A stretch of 64,000 nucleotides of DNA from Diphasiastrum complanatum (GCA_029204225.1 CM055094.1:27106541-27170540); one strand, 5' to 3'. Shown: positions 22,959 to 34,643, numbered from the stretch's first letter. Made by a program: numbers and translations. Notes: generated from the letters alone by a model not told the origin.

Positions 22959-23330
22959 AGGAGTTCTAAATCCAAAAAAGACCCTTTGTAAAGATTCTTT
23001 TTAAATTTTTTCTCAAATGTTCCTTACACATGGACCAATCAAAACACTCAAATTTGAAATCTACGTAATGTAACTTTTTGAGTCCACATTTTGATTCCAT
23101 ACTAAAAATGGCATAACTTTTTAGTGGTAAGTTCGAATTTAGCAAAGTTTGGTGCATTGGAAAGTGCTTGACAAGGGCTTTCAAATGATATGTTACATGA
23201 CATACTTCTGAGCTACAATTAGAAAGTTATGGCAAGTCAAAAGTATTAGTGTTATAATATTTTAATAATAAAAAAGACATCTTGCACAAATTCTTAAAGG
23301 GTCTTTTTGGAAATGAAAACTCCTCTAATG
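22953..23330. mobile_element. MITE-like TIR element, no TSD against empty site
   Basis: 378 bp with long imperfect terminal inverted repeats: CATTAGAGGAGTT at the left and its complement at the right, continuing about 35 bp through CCAAAAAGACCCTTT. The composite copy at 39095-39110 is uninterrupted and reads TTTCCTTTACTCATGC. Comparison places the insertion cleanly between CCTTT and ACTCATGC, with no duplicated bases. If TA is the duplication (22956-22957 and 23326-23327), a Tc1/mariner-type origin is possible. No transposase frame is present. Confidence 0.75.
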
Positions 23331-23590
23331 ACTCATGCTGCACTTGTTGGTATTGATTCCCAGGGTGACGTTATCGGAAAGCAGTTTATGCGTAGCCTGT
23401 CAAAGGCTCACGATGTAGCTCTTCTTTCCATTCAGAGTACATCAGTTGTTGCTTCACTTTCACCATTCGTGGGTCCTCTTCCTCAAGTTGATGTTGCTCC
23501 GGATTTACAGGTTGTTGCTGTGTGCCTTGCGCCTATATGCCTTGATTCACAGATATCGTATTTAGTGGTCATTCCTGGTTTCATGATCTT
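23331..23590 (+). pseudogene. Protease-polyprotein continuation (composite copy 2)
   Basis: Encodes ALVGIDSQGDVIGKQFMRSL, PFVGPLPQVDVAPDLQ and CLDSQISYLVVIPGFMI, matching 39110-39382. The homology ends near 23590 and different sequence follows. Confidence 0.7.
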
Positions 23591-23800
23591 TTATCATTTG
23601 GATCTACGTAAGATAAGGATGAAATGGACAATGCACAAGACTGGGCTGAGTCGTCCACTGCTTCCAATCTTGCCTCCTTGTCAGCACCCAGGACTTCATT
23701 AACAATAGCTGATTCTGATATCACAGAATCAGCGGATGATGAGGCACCCTCAATGCTTAAACCTCGAAGTTCCTACCTCTTCAAGGACATGAGCTGAAAA
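23591..23800 (+). other. Protein-like frame ending at an A12 run
   Basis: After the element homology ends, a plus frame reads KDEMDNAQDWAESSTASNLA, later SDITESADDEAPSMLKPRSS, and stops at TGA (23791-23793), followed at once by twelve adenines. Acidic, Ser-rich composition suggests a host protein tail. I do not recognise it. It may be a captured or retroposed gene fragment, or chance. Confidence 0.25.
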
Positions 23801-24384
23801 AAAAAAAACCCATGCCCTCTTGCACAAAGCGACATAATCGATTGTGCTGGTCACAATGGACCACACATTTAAAATCACTCTTTATTTTTGTGAATCGACG
23901 GTTGTGAGCTTGCTTTGAAAGTGGTTGGGCAAGTACCAAGTCATGGAAATGAATGAATCGTAGATTATCCATAATCAACATAGACTGATTCAGACTATCA
24001 TAATATTGTCTATACAAGGCCAAAAAATATGATCTATATTCAGATCCAAACCTCTCGATATCAAAAGACATATTGAAATACATCTTGTAGTGACCTGTGT
24101 AGTTACCAAGCCCAGATTCACGAGGAAGGCATACAAGGCAGAATCAAAAGTATCAGGAAGATGAGGAAGCCATGTCTTCAGAACATCAAAAGTATAAACA
24201 ATAGCCTCAAGTATCGCTACGCCTTGGAGATGGATGGAAGTTATGCCAAAATAAGGGAGTCGTCGCATGATGTTGATATTGGTAACAAAAAGGATATTGC
24301 AGCTACGCGAGAGCTCCAAGGTCGTATAGACTGTGAACTAGATTCTTGCGTGGTAGCGATACTAACCAGAACATGAAGTGTGGA
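23801..24384 (-). other. Unassigned minus frames
   Basis: Frames 23781-24083 and 23990-24319 overlap in different phases. Text such as VAILEAIVYTFDVLKTWLPH looks protein-like but fits no family I can name. It may be the decayed downstream part of a retroelement. Confidence 0.2.
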
Positions 24385-24498
24385 AAAAACCAAGAGCTAC
24401 AGGGAGTGAAAATAAAGCTATAAACTAATCAAACCACATCTACAGTTAAAACCAATAAAATCCAAGTCGTACATGCGTTGATCCAACAACGGATCAGA

Positions 24499-24606
24499 TC
24501 TGACACGTGTAATGTAACCATCCACACGTGCGAGAAAGCACATCGATTCACCATTCGACCATGTGTCCACACGTGAGAGTCCGCACGTGTGAGTTCACAC
24601 GTGCGA
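24499..24606. promoter_or_regulatory. Cluster of five CACGTG palindromes
   Basis: The hexamer CACGTG occurs five times in about 105 bp, in contexts ACACGTGT, CACACGTGCGAG, CACACGTGAGAG, CGCACGTGTGAG and CACACGTGCGAG. CACGTG is the G-box core bound by plant bZIP and bHLH factors. It lies just downstream (minus sense) of a decayed family A copia copy, where an LTR would be. The family A LTR also has one (TTTCACACGTGTGAAAGG, about 39947 and 45807). Confidence 0.5.
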
Positions 24607-26330
24607 GTCCATCTTCAAGATCTACTTGACACAAGAAAATGACCATGAATTCACCAAAAATTGACAATCTCCAAGTATTGGCACCAAGTAGCTCAACACT
24701 TGAGAACTTGATTATGGATGAGTGATATAATGAGCCTTCATTAGCCTCATTTCCATCAGCAAAACCAGCCAAGAATGCTAGTACAACTCCAACAATAAGA
24801 TATTGCAAGACAATGTAGCTAGTTTGTCCATATCTTGACAATTTGCACACATCCACATGAAATAGCTCAAACATGAGATATAACAAGTAAAGTAAACTTG
24901 AACAAAACTTCCTTGCTGCTACTTTGAACTTACTTGAGTCTTCAATAAGCTGCAAAAATAGATCCAAAACATCTTTGCCAAATACCCTTCCTTTGATTGA
25001 CTAGCTCCAAATTGCCACCTTTTCTTTTGTGTTGTTGAAGCCCTTTGAGACCAACCTCTTGATCTTCCTCTTGACCATCAAAGTCATTGAACAAACTTTG
25101 TTTTCCAGATCCATTACTTGTTTTTCCAGTATGAAAACCATGAGAACCAATATCCACTTGCATAGCATCATCTACACAAGAAAATTCTCCAAAACATGTG
25201 AGTAAAGCAAAGTGAGTCGCTTCCACTTGCTTACTCCCTCTTAAACATATGATCTAGATTCAACAAGATCTCATCAATGCTTGATCTTGAATCTCCACAA
25301 AGGTTAGTGAAAACAATGTCACCAATGTCACCATCATAAATCAAAAGATAGATCCAAACTTTCCATCCAACATGAAGTAGAGTAGGTGAAGATGAGTATC
25401 AAACATAATAAATCCAGCCTTCTTGAGTTCATAACAAACCTCAATAAGCTCACCAATGAGATCTCCCTTGCCTTGAAGAAATTGCCCTCGATTTGCTCCA
25501 TGTAGTCTTCTCCAACCAACCTTTTGCCATCTCAATCACGAGTGATCAATTCACAATCATAGAATCCTTTGAGTTGATGAAGAGATGTGAGATCCATGAC
25601 TTGGATCTTACCAAGAACCAATCTTCCATTGCTCTTTCCTTCATAAGACTCCCTCTTAATGATTGCATCATAAGAAGTAAAAACCTCAAAAACATTAGAA
25701 GCCATGAGAAATGTGATTAGTACCTTCAACATAAAGATGATTGAAGTACTCTCTTTTTTCAAACAGGAACTTCTACTCAATGTTTTAGGTAATGAATCAT
25801 ATGATAATGATTCTTCCTCACTATCATTCACAATGACATCATTCAAAGTACATCCTACTTTGAACTCTTCACATACTTCTCTTCTTCTTGACTTGTGACT
25901 ATCTCCCTCACTAAGTCTCTTGATAGAGCCATCTGATCTACTCTCTTTATGAGGACATGTGACTCCACTTGCTAGAAAAATGACTTTCTTGGGATCATAA
26001 CAAAAGAATGTAGAAGAACCATCTCCTTCATGCATGCACCTAGCAACATCTTTTTCCATATGATCAAAGAAATCACTAACAACAATCTTTTCCAAGGAAG
26101 AACCTTCACCTCCATTGATGAAGTTAGCTCTTTCCTTACCTTTTGCATGCTTGCACTTGCCATGAAGAACCATTGAAACACCATCATTATCCTCAAGACT
26201 AGCCAAGTTAGCACAAAGATGAACATCTCCAAGAAGCATATTAGACCTTGACCTAGATCTAGCATAAGGAAGCTTGTTAGACTTTACATAAGATCCACCA
26301 ATCTTATTGATGCTAAAAGCTAACTTTGGA
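24548..26330 (-). mobile_element. Decayed copia family A copy with truncated RT and extra frame
   Basis: Reading minus from the right, 26240-26330 keeps integrase-like text (LPYARSRSRS). 25532-26239 is a 235-codon frame of uncertain origin. 25334-25535 is a reverse-transcriptase remnant (QGKGDLIGELIEVCYELKKA, GFIMFDTHLHLLYFMLDGKF) with the same truncation as 41161-41376. 24548-25226 is homologous to the extra frame of element A (FLQLIEDSSKFKVAARKFCS against FLQVLEGSSKVLGAARKCPF). LTRs are not clear. It is much more diverged than element A. Confidence 0.65.
25532..26239 (-). other. 235-codon frame inside decayed copia copy, unrecognised
   Basis: A continuous frame, acidic and Ser-rich (VNDSEEESLSYDSLPKTLSR), lying where integrase would be expected between the LPYARSRSRS remnant and the truncated reverse transcriptase. 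It shows no DDE motif or zinc finger. It may be diverged integrase read in a shifted phase, or acquired sequence. Confidence 0.3.
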
Positions 26331-27190
26331 AAGTTGAGACCAATGTGGGTTTTCCCATCATTTTTAATAAAAATAGGGATAATTATTATTATTATGTGAG
26401 AGACGACTATTCAAATATCGGGGTAATATTGGTACAACAATAATATCCAACTCGAGGAAATAGGGACAATAGAAATCTAGTTTAGTCTCAAGAGGACCCT
26501 GCCATGTCCAACTTAAATAGGCGTAATAAATAAGAGCTCGAATGTATTGATGAGATCCCTTGGATAACTCTGAGATAGTTATGCCATATGTGTGGAATAA
26601 ATGAGAAGCCTGTGTGAAAACTAATGGCCTTGGTCATGTAATATTTGAGATGATAGGAGAAGTAAATGATGATAGGGTGATTGGGGAAGACTCATTAATT
26701 TCTAAATAAATACAATCGTCCTGAAAGTGGTCTCAACCAGGAGATGTATGAGTAAAAACTTGGCCTGGATAATCTGATGTGGAACTAAAGGCTTAACTCG
26801 GATCATGCGTGAAAGCATCGTAGCCTAAAACGAGAAATATTGTCCTCAGTTGGATTATTCTCCTTCTTACTAATCGACTAATCGGTTTTAATTTTCATCC
26901 ATTGTTTATCCAGTTCTGCAGATTTTACTGTGTTTTTATACAGTCTGCAGAATTACAAGTGTTTTTACACAGTCTGCAGAAATACATGGAGTTTGACAAC
27001 AATGTCGTATTTTTTGCCTGACAAGAATCTCGTGTAAAAATGCAGTGTCACCTTTTTCGTATTTTTTGCCTGTCAAAAATCTCGTGCAAATATGCAGAGT
27101 CGCATTTTTTGCTTTTTCCAAAGTGCCTCAAATGTTAAGAAAATGACTCTGGCAAAGTTTGGGACAACCCTAAATGAAATTTTAAGGCAC
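26331..27190. other. Non-coding interval with short duplications
   Basis: No gene seen. Near 26930-27100, ACAGTCTGCAG occurs twice and a ~40-bp unit beginning CGTATTTTTTGCCTG is directly duplicated (about 27004 and 27057). Confidence 0.4.
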
Positions 27191-28098
27191 TGTCGGGTTT
27201 TTCACAAAATCCTAACACTGTCATCTTTTTGCGACAGTGTAGCCTGTGGCTGTTTTAGTTCATTTATGAAGAAGTGACAGTTTGGTTCATTTATGCAGAC
27301 AGACTGTTTACGACCAATTTCCACCACTTATCATCAACCAACAAGGAACCGGATGGATGCTAGCGGACACCAGCCAATTGGCGATCGCATTTGATGATCT
27401 AATTGCTTAGTATATAGTTGTTCATATTCATACATTTCATTATCAAATAATCAGAAGAAGTATTTAATAGTTAGCTCTCTCTCTCTCTCTCTCTCTCTCT
27501 CAAGCCTACGAACTTGAACACTCATGAGCATTCTAGCTCACTTCTTAGAGTTGTTTTAGAGATTGCTATTGCGCTACTACATATCAACATTGCGCTTAAT
27601 TCATACTTTCATTATAGCCGTTCAGAGATAGCATAGAGTACGTGGATTCGATCCGCAACTTATTGTACTCATTTAATCTGTTTCATTTTCATATTGAATA
27701 AATATTATCTTGTATTGCGTTCAGCTTCGTCTCAGAATGTATGCGTTTCTGTAGTTCTTCACGACTAATTATTTGTCTTGTGATTCGCAACTAATTATTT
27801 GTCTAGCGTTTCGCGACAAATTATTTGTCTTATAATTCAATGCTTAATTGTTTGGCTACGTAATCACTGTAGTACTGATGATTTTAAAGCTAGTTATTAT
27901 AAGATCAAACGTGATTCCTATCACTATTGTTTTGTTCGAAATTGATAGACATAGTCATGCATTGAGAAAGAGGAAGATAGTTTATTCCACCACGCACAAA
28001 TTTTTTTCTTTCTAGACACTCAAATTATTTTCATTCGTTTCTTTTCAAGTTCGTTTCCTTTTGAGTTCAACCTATCTTCACAACACCTCTTTCCGACA
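27191..28098 (+). repeat. Candidate 5' LTR of copia element
   Basis: Starts TGTCGGG and ends CCGACA, giving a 6-bp inverted end pair, directly followed by a tRNA-Met type primer-binding site. Includes a short (CT)n at about 27475-27500 and several TTCGCGAC-type motifs like those of the 16-21 kb LTRs. No second copy in the window, so the left boundary is tentative. Confidence 0.55.
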
Positions 28099-28110
28099 TA
28101 GTATCAGAGC
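28099..28110 (+). promoter_or_regulatory. Primer-binding site, one mismatch
   Basis: TAGTATCAGAGC, one base from TGGTATCAGAGC, abuts the candidate LTR end. Confidence 0.7.
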
Positions 28111-28262
28111 GAAATATCTAATACTTGATATCTTTTGTGATATCAAATTGATAATCATACTCTTTAGTTCTTTTCAACCTTTCAGTATCAGAGAATTGAT
28201 TTCCTATTGTTGGCATTACTGTATCTTAGCATCATCGATACAATCGACAGACTAAGTTCCAA

Positions 28263-29140
28263 ATGGATTCTCAAAGTAAAGCTGGTCTTATCGCAGACAA
28301 GCTGAATGGATCCAATTATCATTTGTGGAAATTTAAGATGAAGACCTTGCTAATCGCCAACGAATTATGGGATGTTGCTACAAGTACAGAAGTAAAACCT
28401 GAAGATGATGACTCAAAGTGGAAATTGAAGGACGATAAAGCTTTCGCACTTATTATCATCAATATACCAAATACACAGATTGGACATATAGCTGAAGTTA
28501 AAATGTCAAGAGACGTTTGGGACATCCTGAACTCACTATATGATGTGAGGGACGTAACTACTAAGTTACACCTACGAAGGAAATTCTTCACTTTCAAGAT
28601 GTCTATTGGTGATTCTCTTTAGAGTCACATTAACCAGTTTAAGAATCTCTTGCAACAAATGGCCATTGTCGGATAAGTCATAGACGATCAAGACACAATT
28701 ATGACAGTGCTTTCAAGCTTGCCCTCTACATATGAGAACTGGGTGATGATCATATCGACACAGTCAGATTTAACTCTCACTAGAGTTATCACTATGTTGA
28801 TGTAAGAAGACAATAGGAGAAGTCAAGACACTTTCTCTACTTCCTCCTCTCAGGCTCTATATGTCAACAAAGGCTCTAAGCGACAGAAGCAGAAAAGCTT
28901 TAAGAAGGCTGCAACAAATCAGAAACAGACTCAAAGTCAAGCACAATCATCAGATCTACAATCGAAAAAGAAGATGTTTTGTAGGTATTGCAAGCGGAAT
29001 AACCATGAGATCAAGGATTGCCGAATTCTCCAAGCGAAGAATGCAGCCAAACAATCTGATCAACAAGCAAACACAGTTTCATCATCTTCAACTCCTACAC
29101 GCCTTACAACACAAAGAAATTTGTTAATCTTGGTGACAAT
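28263..29140 (+). pseudogene. Copia gag with zinc knuckle
   Basis: Begins MDSQSKAGLIADKLNGSNYH with the usual copia gag opening (NYHLWKFKMKTLL) and continues through DVWDILNSLYD and LHLRRKFFTFKM. A stop at 28620-28622 and later stops near 28674 and 28804 interrupt it. The zinc knuckle CRYCKRNNHEIKDC lies at about 28980-29025. It would form the particle shell and bind element RNA. Three in-frame stops make it a pseudogene. Confidence 0.85.
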
Positions 29141-29790
29141 AGTACTCACACTATTGAAGATGAAGGTATTGTAAGATTGCGGTTCCAGCATGATCAGTTC
29201 AAACTACTATCAAAGGTCTTATATGTTCCTAAACTCTCTACAAATCTATTATCAGTAAGTAGACTTATAGATTTAGGTCATAAGGTTGAATTCGAATCTG
29301 ATCAATGCAAAAAATCGATAGGAGTAATAAGATCCCTGCACTTGGCAAGAGGCAAAGTTACTTATACAGATTGGCACATTGCTATTCTGAGTCTAGTCAG
29401 GCCTTGAAAACCTCTTTTTTCTAGTCAATAAAGTATTACTATGGCATCATCGCTTAGGAAACTTGAAGTATGCATCTGTTTTAAACATGTCTAGACAATC
29501 CATGGTCCTTGATCTCGACTATCCTTTTGGTAAGGTCGATCTGCTTGTCTGTCATAGCTGCATCTTTGGAAAGCAAGCTAGGATTTATTTTAGATCAGAC
29601 CATAGGCATGCAACAAAAGATCTGTTAGATGTTGTTCATACAGATATATGTGGACCTATGCAAACTCCTTCATTGTTAGATGCAAAGTATTTCATTACCT
29701 TTATTGACGAATTCTCCAGAAAGAGCTGTTTATTTCATTAAACAAGAATCAGAGGCTTTCATTAAATTCAGACAATTCAAAGAGCGTGCT
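29141..29790 (+). pseudogene. Copia protease tail and integrase start, truncated
   Basis: Frame 29177-29407 has LLSKVLYVPKLSTNLLSVSR, the region after the protease active site. Frame 29463-29741 carries GAG-pre-integrase text (VCHSCIFGKQARIYF) and the first catalytic aspartate in DLLDVVHTDICGPMQTPSLL. Integrase continues to about 29790 and then meets the opposite-strand element. Everything downstream is lost. Confidence 0.8.
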
Positions 29791-29795
29791 GAGAA

Positions 29796-31109
29796 TCATT
29801 CATCAACATCAAGAATGTTAGATCCAATCCCCACATCACCACTTGAAGAAACCTTTGGAATATTTCTTTTATAGAAAATGAAATCTCTTTCTATGACCAC
29901 TTTCTTAGTTGAAGAAATATAAACTTTGTAAGCCTTGCTCACCTCACTATAACCAACAAATATGCCTTTCTTTAAGGATGGATCATCCTTTTTCCTATCA
30001 TCAAGAGTTATGTTGATATAGCAAATGCATCCAAAAGTTTTGAAAAACTTGACACTCGGCCTCCTACCAAATAACATCTCAAAAGGTGTCTTTTCATCCA
30101 AGACAACACTTGGCCATCTATTGCATAGAAAATTGGCACACAACAAAGCTTCACCCCAAAAAAAATTAGGAAGATTTGCACCTCACCTCATTGCTTTGGC
30201 TCCTTCACAATAGGTTCTATACTTCTTCTCGGCCACGCTCCATTTTTTTGTGGTGTCTTTGGACTTGTGAGCTCCCTCTTGATCCCATTTGCATCACAAA
30301 ATGCTTTGAACTTGGTAGAAATGTACTCATCGCCATTTTCACTCCTCAAGCACTTGATGATGGTACAAAATTGGACCTTCCTTGCAATCTTGAACTTTAC
30401 AAAGACATCAAATACCTCACCTTTGCTCTTTAGGAGATACACCCAACAAAATCTACTAAAATCATCAATAAATGTCAAATACATCTTAGAACCACCATTG
30501 CTAATTGTAGTAACTCCATGAATATCTGAATGCACAAGTTAAAAAGGCTTACTTGATCTCGATGCAGATCTCTTGTAAGGTAACCTATGTGACTTTGATA
30601 AAGCACATTCTCCAAACATGGTTCATGCTAGTTAGAGATTTAAGAAGACCAAAAACAACTTGCCTCTTTGTTATCACCTCCAATGACTTGAAGTGGAGAT
30701 GCCCCAATCTCTTGTGCCATACCTCTTGCATCAACAATTGCTCCTTTTCCATACATGCAACTTGGTTAGCAACAACACAAGCATCAAGTTTGAACAATTT
30801 ACTTTGCCTCTTCCCTTTTGCAATCAAATCACTTTCCTTCTTGATCAAATAGGCATCACCATCAAATTTCACCTTGAAACCCTTGTCAAGCATTTTACTA
30901 ATACTAAGAAGATTCTTAGTGATTGATGGAATGAACAAAACATTCTTCAAATTCACATTCCTATTGATAGAGAGAGAGATAGAAATTTTGCCAATCCCTT
31001 TGATCGCACACTCACCATCATTGGACGTGTAGATCACCTTCTTCTCACCTTCAAATGCCATCAATGATGAATAATACTCCTTATGAAATGTCATATGTGA
31101 AAGAGCTCT

Positions 31110-31112
<3 letters not shown>
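29796..31112 (-). pseudogene. Copia family A fragment: protease tail to integrase
   Basis: Frame 30585-31115 aligns with residues about 315-480 of the 885-codon frame of element A (LSHMTFHKEYYSS, VWHKRLGHLHFKSLEV). Frame 30188-30535 gives the integrase core (MHSDIHGVTTISNGGSKMYL, CLRSENGDEYISTKF, PQKNG). Frame 29796-30146 is the C-terminal part (KTPFEMLFGRRPSVKFF, GYSEVSKAYKVY). Left end is cut against the plus-strand integrase near 29796. Right end stops at the (TA)n tract within the protease motif. Stops and frameshifts separate the frames. Confidence 0.85.

Positions 31113-31113
<1 letters not shown>

Positions 31114-31194
<81 letters not shown>
31114..31194. repeat. (TA)n microsatellite
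   Basis: About 40 uninterrupted TA units, exactly at the right breakpoint of the copia family A fragment. Confidence 0.97.
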
Positions 31195-31196
<2 letters not shown>

Positions 31197-32873
31197 TAGC
31201 TCAAGTTCCTATACTATTTAGCACATGGTGATCCTTGAAATATGATAGGACCTCTCATTATGAACCTCTAAATGTGATTGGACTCTATAATCCAATGAGA
31301 TGAGAGTGGGAGATTGAGATGCATCACTTTCACCTTTGCATCCCTACAAGATAGGACATGTGTTGACCTTTGATGGAGCTTGAGGTTATGACACAAATAC
31401 CTATGTCTAATCATGTATTGTGATTTGTAGAATTCATGAAGAGGTTGAGGTCCGACCTGATGATGACACTTGGCATGCCACTACCTAACTAGCTTTTGTC
31501 TTCTTTCACGTTGCTTCTTGACACAAGATATTTTATGGCATGAATGATCTAATGCAACTAAGCCTACTATTCAATACATCTATGATGAATAAGCTGATGA
31601 TGATAATTCATAGACAAACATAGTAGATGTTTTCATGTCAATTAGATTTAGATAGATGGTCAGAGTAAGTTGTCAAACGATCTTCTAATTACAATAGCCA
31701 TTACAAAACTAAGATAGTTTCAGGCAGACAATTTCTACCGCAATTGGCTTGTGCACTCCACTCATCGCCTGACTTGTATCTTTATACATTCTGAACCAAT
31801 ATATTGTTTATTGTGTTTAGTCTTATGTCACTGTGCATGCTATGCTTTATTTATTGTTTTGTTTGATTTTCTCTTGTAGTTTAATCTAAATTGTCTGATT
31901 CACTTCTGCAATTATAATTGTAAGACTTTGTGTTTGCCTACGTAATCAATCCTATCAATTCTAACAACTCCGAAGTTAGAATCAAATAGAATCAGCTAAG
32001 TCATTCGACTCACTGTTCTGATTTGAATCTAATAGGTGTAGTGCATGCACAAAAGAATCATTTCATATCTCACTCGATTCATGGCATGGTATCAAAGTCA
32101 ATGGTTATTTGATTCCTACATCTGATCTTGATCAGAAGCTTCCCATAGAACTTGATTGGGTGCGATTTTTTGGCGAGCACTTCATGGCGAACAAGTGTTG
32201 GCGAGCATTTTTGTGAGAATGTGTAAAGATGTGAGCACTTTTCTAACACTATTTGATTTTTTCAGCAATATGAGCATTTCACATCAATCTTCTAAAAAAG
32301 AAATCTTAATGCAAGAATACTATGGCTAGCTAGCTTAATCTATTCACAAAATCATATCTATAGGTACAAAGATGAGAAAACCTATGGAATTAAGAGAAGT
32401 AATGACTACATTTATAACTAATCAAGCTCGCTTTTAGAAAACCAAAAAGATATTTAACCAAAAAAAAAATCAAAGAATATGAGGCATGTGCTTTATGTCA
32501 AGATTACTAGCTTTATGACTACAATGTTTGATCAAAATGATCACAAATATGGAGGACGATGGCTATTGGAGGTCGTTGGAAGCTTGAGCTCTGAACAACC
32601 ACCAAATGTAGCTTGATGGTTGGAAGAAAAGAGTGTAGAGAGATTGGAGCAAGAGTGAGAAAAGAAGCTAGAGATTGTGGAAGAAAAATAATAGGAAATG
32701 GACTAGTCGTTTAAAATTCGAGCCATTGAAAATTCGAGCCCCACAATCTACGTACTGGGCTATGATCGTTGAGGCCTTTGAGATTGGATCAAACAACATT
32801 TTCAAAATTTCCTGTTCCAAAAGGGTTGGTGGGTGTCTCACGTGGTCGAGCACCACAATAATCACTATAGAAA
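31195..32873. other. Non-coding, LTR-like interval
   Basis: No gene seen. A sequence CATGGTATCAAAGTC near 32092 resembles a decayed tRNA-Met primer-binding site, so 31200-32090 could be an old LTR. A short GCGAGCA/GCGAACA repetition occurs near 32170-32210. Confidence 0.35.
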
Positions 32874-33375
32874 GAGTCCTTTTGTTTTTTGCTATGTACA
32901 AGGCCTCCAAAGACAACATGATCAACACATTTTGTTTAGAGTTCCTGGTGCATGAAGTACATTAACTGGTAAGATTTGTCATTTTGTCGATTCTGGTGCA
33001 ACATTAGTCACCACAAAGCAAGACCCTTTGTTTAATTCTTGTGTGTAGGGCCTCCAAAGACAACACGATGAACACATTTTTGTGAAGGTACCTCATGCAT
33101 GAACTGCATGATTGATAACATTCATCATTTTTGTCGATTTTGGCACAACATTTTGAAATACCATTTAATAAAATTTTAAAATTGTTACTCATGGATTGGT
33201 TGTCTAACACAAATAGGCACCATAGTAATAACAACAACGATAGTCCTTTTGTTTTGTTTTGTTTTTTGTGTGCAGGACCTCTGAAGACAATAAAATCAAC
33301 ATTTTTTTTTGAGAGGACATGGTGGATGAAGTTCTCCAAGTAGTAAAATCAATCCTTTTTGTCAATTTTGGTGTA
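32874..33375. repeat. Three diverged copies of a ~150-220-bp unit
   Basis: The units start near 32874, 33020 and 33239. Each has a GTCCTTTTGTTT or CCCTTTGTTT block, then TGT(A/G)(C/T)A(A/G)G, then CCTC(C/T)(A/G)AAGACAA, and ends in TTGTCGATTTTGG-type text. No frame spans them. Confidence 0.6.
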
Positions 33376-34643
33376 ACAATTTCTTATTGTTTATCATAAT
33401 GGAACACTAAAATATAAATCTACTTACATCAATAAACTCCAACAGTCTGTCATTTGAACTAAGAATAGGCCATAAATGTTGTGAGTTTTTTATGTCAAAA
33501 TAATTTCTCTAATATTGTGCATGACTTTTTATAATCTCATACATGATCCTATATGTGCTATTATCTTCATAAGTGAGGTATGACTCTTTAATTCATGGAG
33601 GTACTCAACTTGTAATTGAATAGGGCTCTGAGGAAAAGGGGGAGTTAAATAGACATGGTGTTACTCACCCATAGTACTTGACTTGAAAAATTGAATTATC
33701 CAAAGCATTAAAAAAGTTTTGTAGATGGTGGAGTCATGATATGACTACCCACATGTCTTTGTTACATGAAAATAGAGGTACATAAACCATAATTGCTATT
33801 TAATTGGGAATCGATAGTTCCTTCCTAAAGGTAATGGGATAACCTACTGGTCAATTAACCGTACATTGATAGGACATTTATTGCACATTGTCTATTTAGA
33901 GATTATAAACATTGGTTAACAAATTTTTTTTTGCAGTTTTGTCATCCACCACTGACCATGGAGAGGGCATAGGAATAGTACTTTGGCTGCTAAGCAACCC
34001 TGTGGCCAGAGGGACAACTAGCTAAAATGGAAAGGTTGAAGACCCCCTCATGCCTAATGTAGCAAATGTCTTGTTCTACACAATGAAATATAGAGAGATT
34101 CAAGGTTACCAACCTTAGTCAATATTCAGACTACAAGTTGATTCATCTGCTTGTTTGTGTTTAAAGTGCACGCGATTGTCTCAAATTTCAAAGGTGTTTA
34201 GTTGATATTCAAGCATAGTAAGTATCATGGCTTGCTCTTTGTTATGGAGGTGTGAGGTACAAGAAGGCATATTCTCATGGGTTTATGATAGATGAGACAC
34301 AAGCAAACTAGAGAGCCATTTGTATTGCATTCAATGGAGGCCTAGAAAATGAGAAAATTGCTAAGAGAGATCATGTCTTTTTCACTGAGAGTGAAGCTTA
34401 CATATTCACACCACAAAGTTTGTTCTAAAAGATCATCAACCGAAGCACACATCTATATGCGAGCAATGAAGAACATTTGCAATATAAGATGAGATATTGG
34501 GATATTACATGTTGATCTAACAAATGGTGGTGGACCGTCAAGACAACTAACACAAACCTATCCTCAATGGATAGCTAGATGAGTTGGTGGAATTGCAAAC
34601 TAGAGAGAATTCATGGTTTTGGTAAGTCTAGTGATACATTTTT
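33376..34643. other. No gene seen
   Basis: AT-rich sequence without long frames, LTRs or simple repeats that I can support. Confidence 0.4.

Noticed and set aside
32085-32110. Primer-binding site CATGGTATCAAAGTC as proof of another LTR element
   Set aside because: Two mismatches, no gag follows and no paired LTR. Noted only as a possibility.
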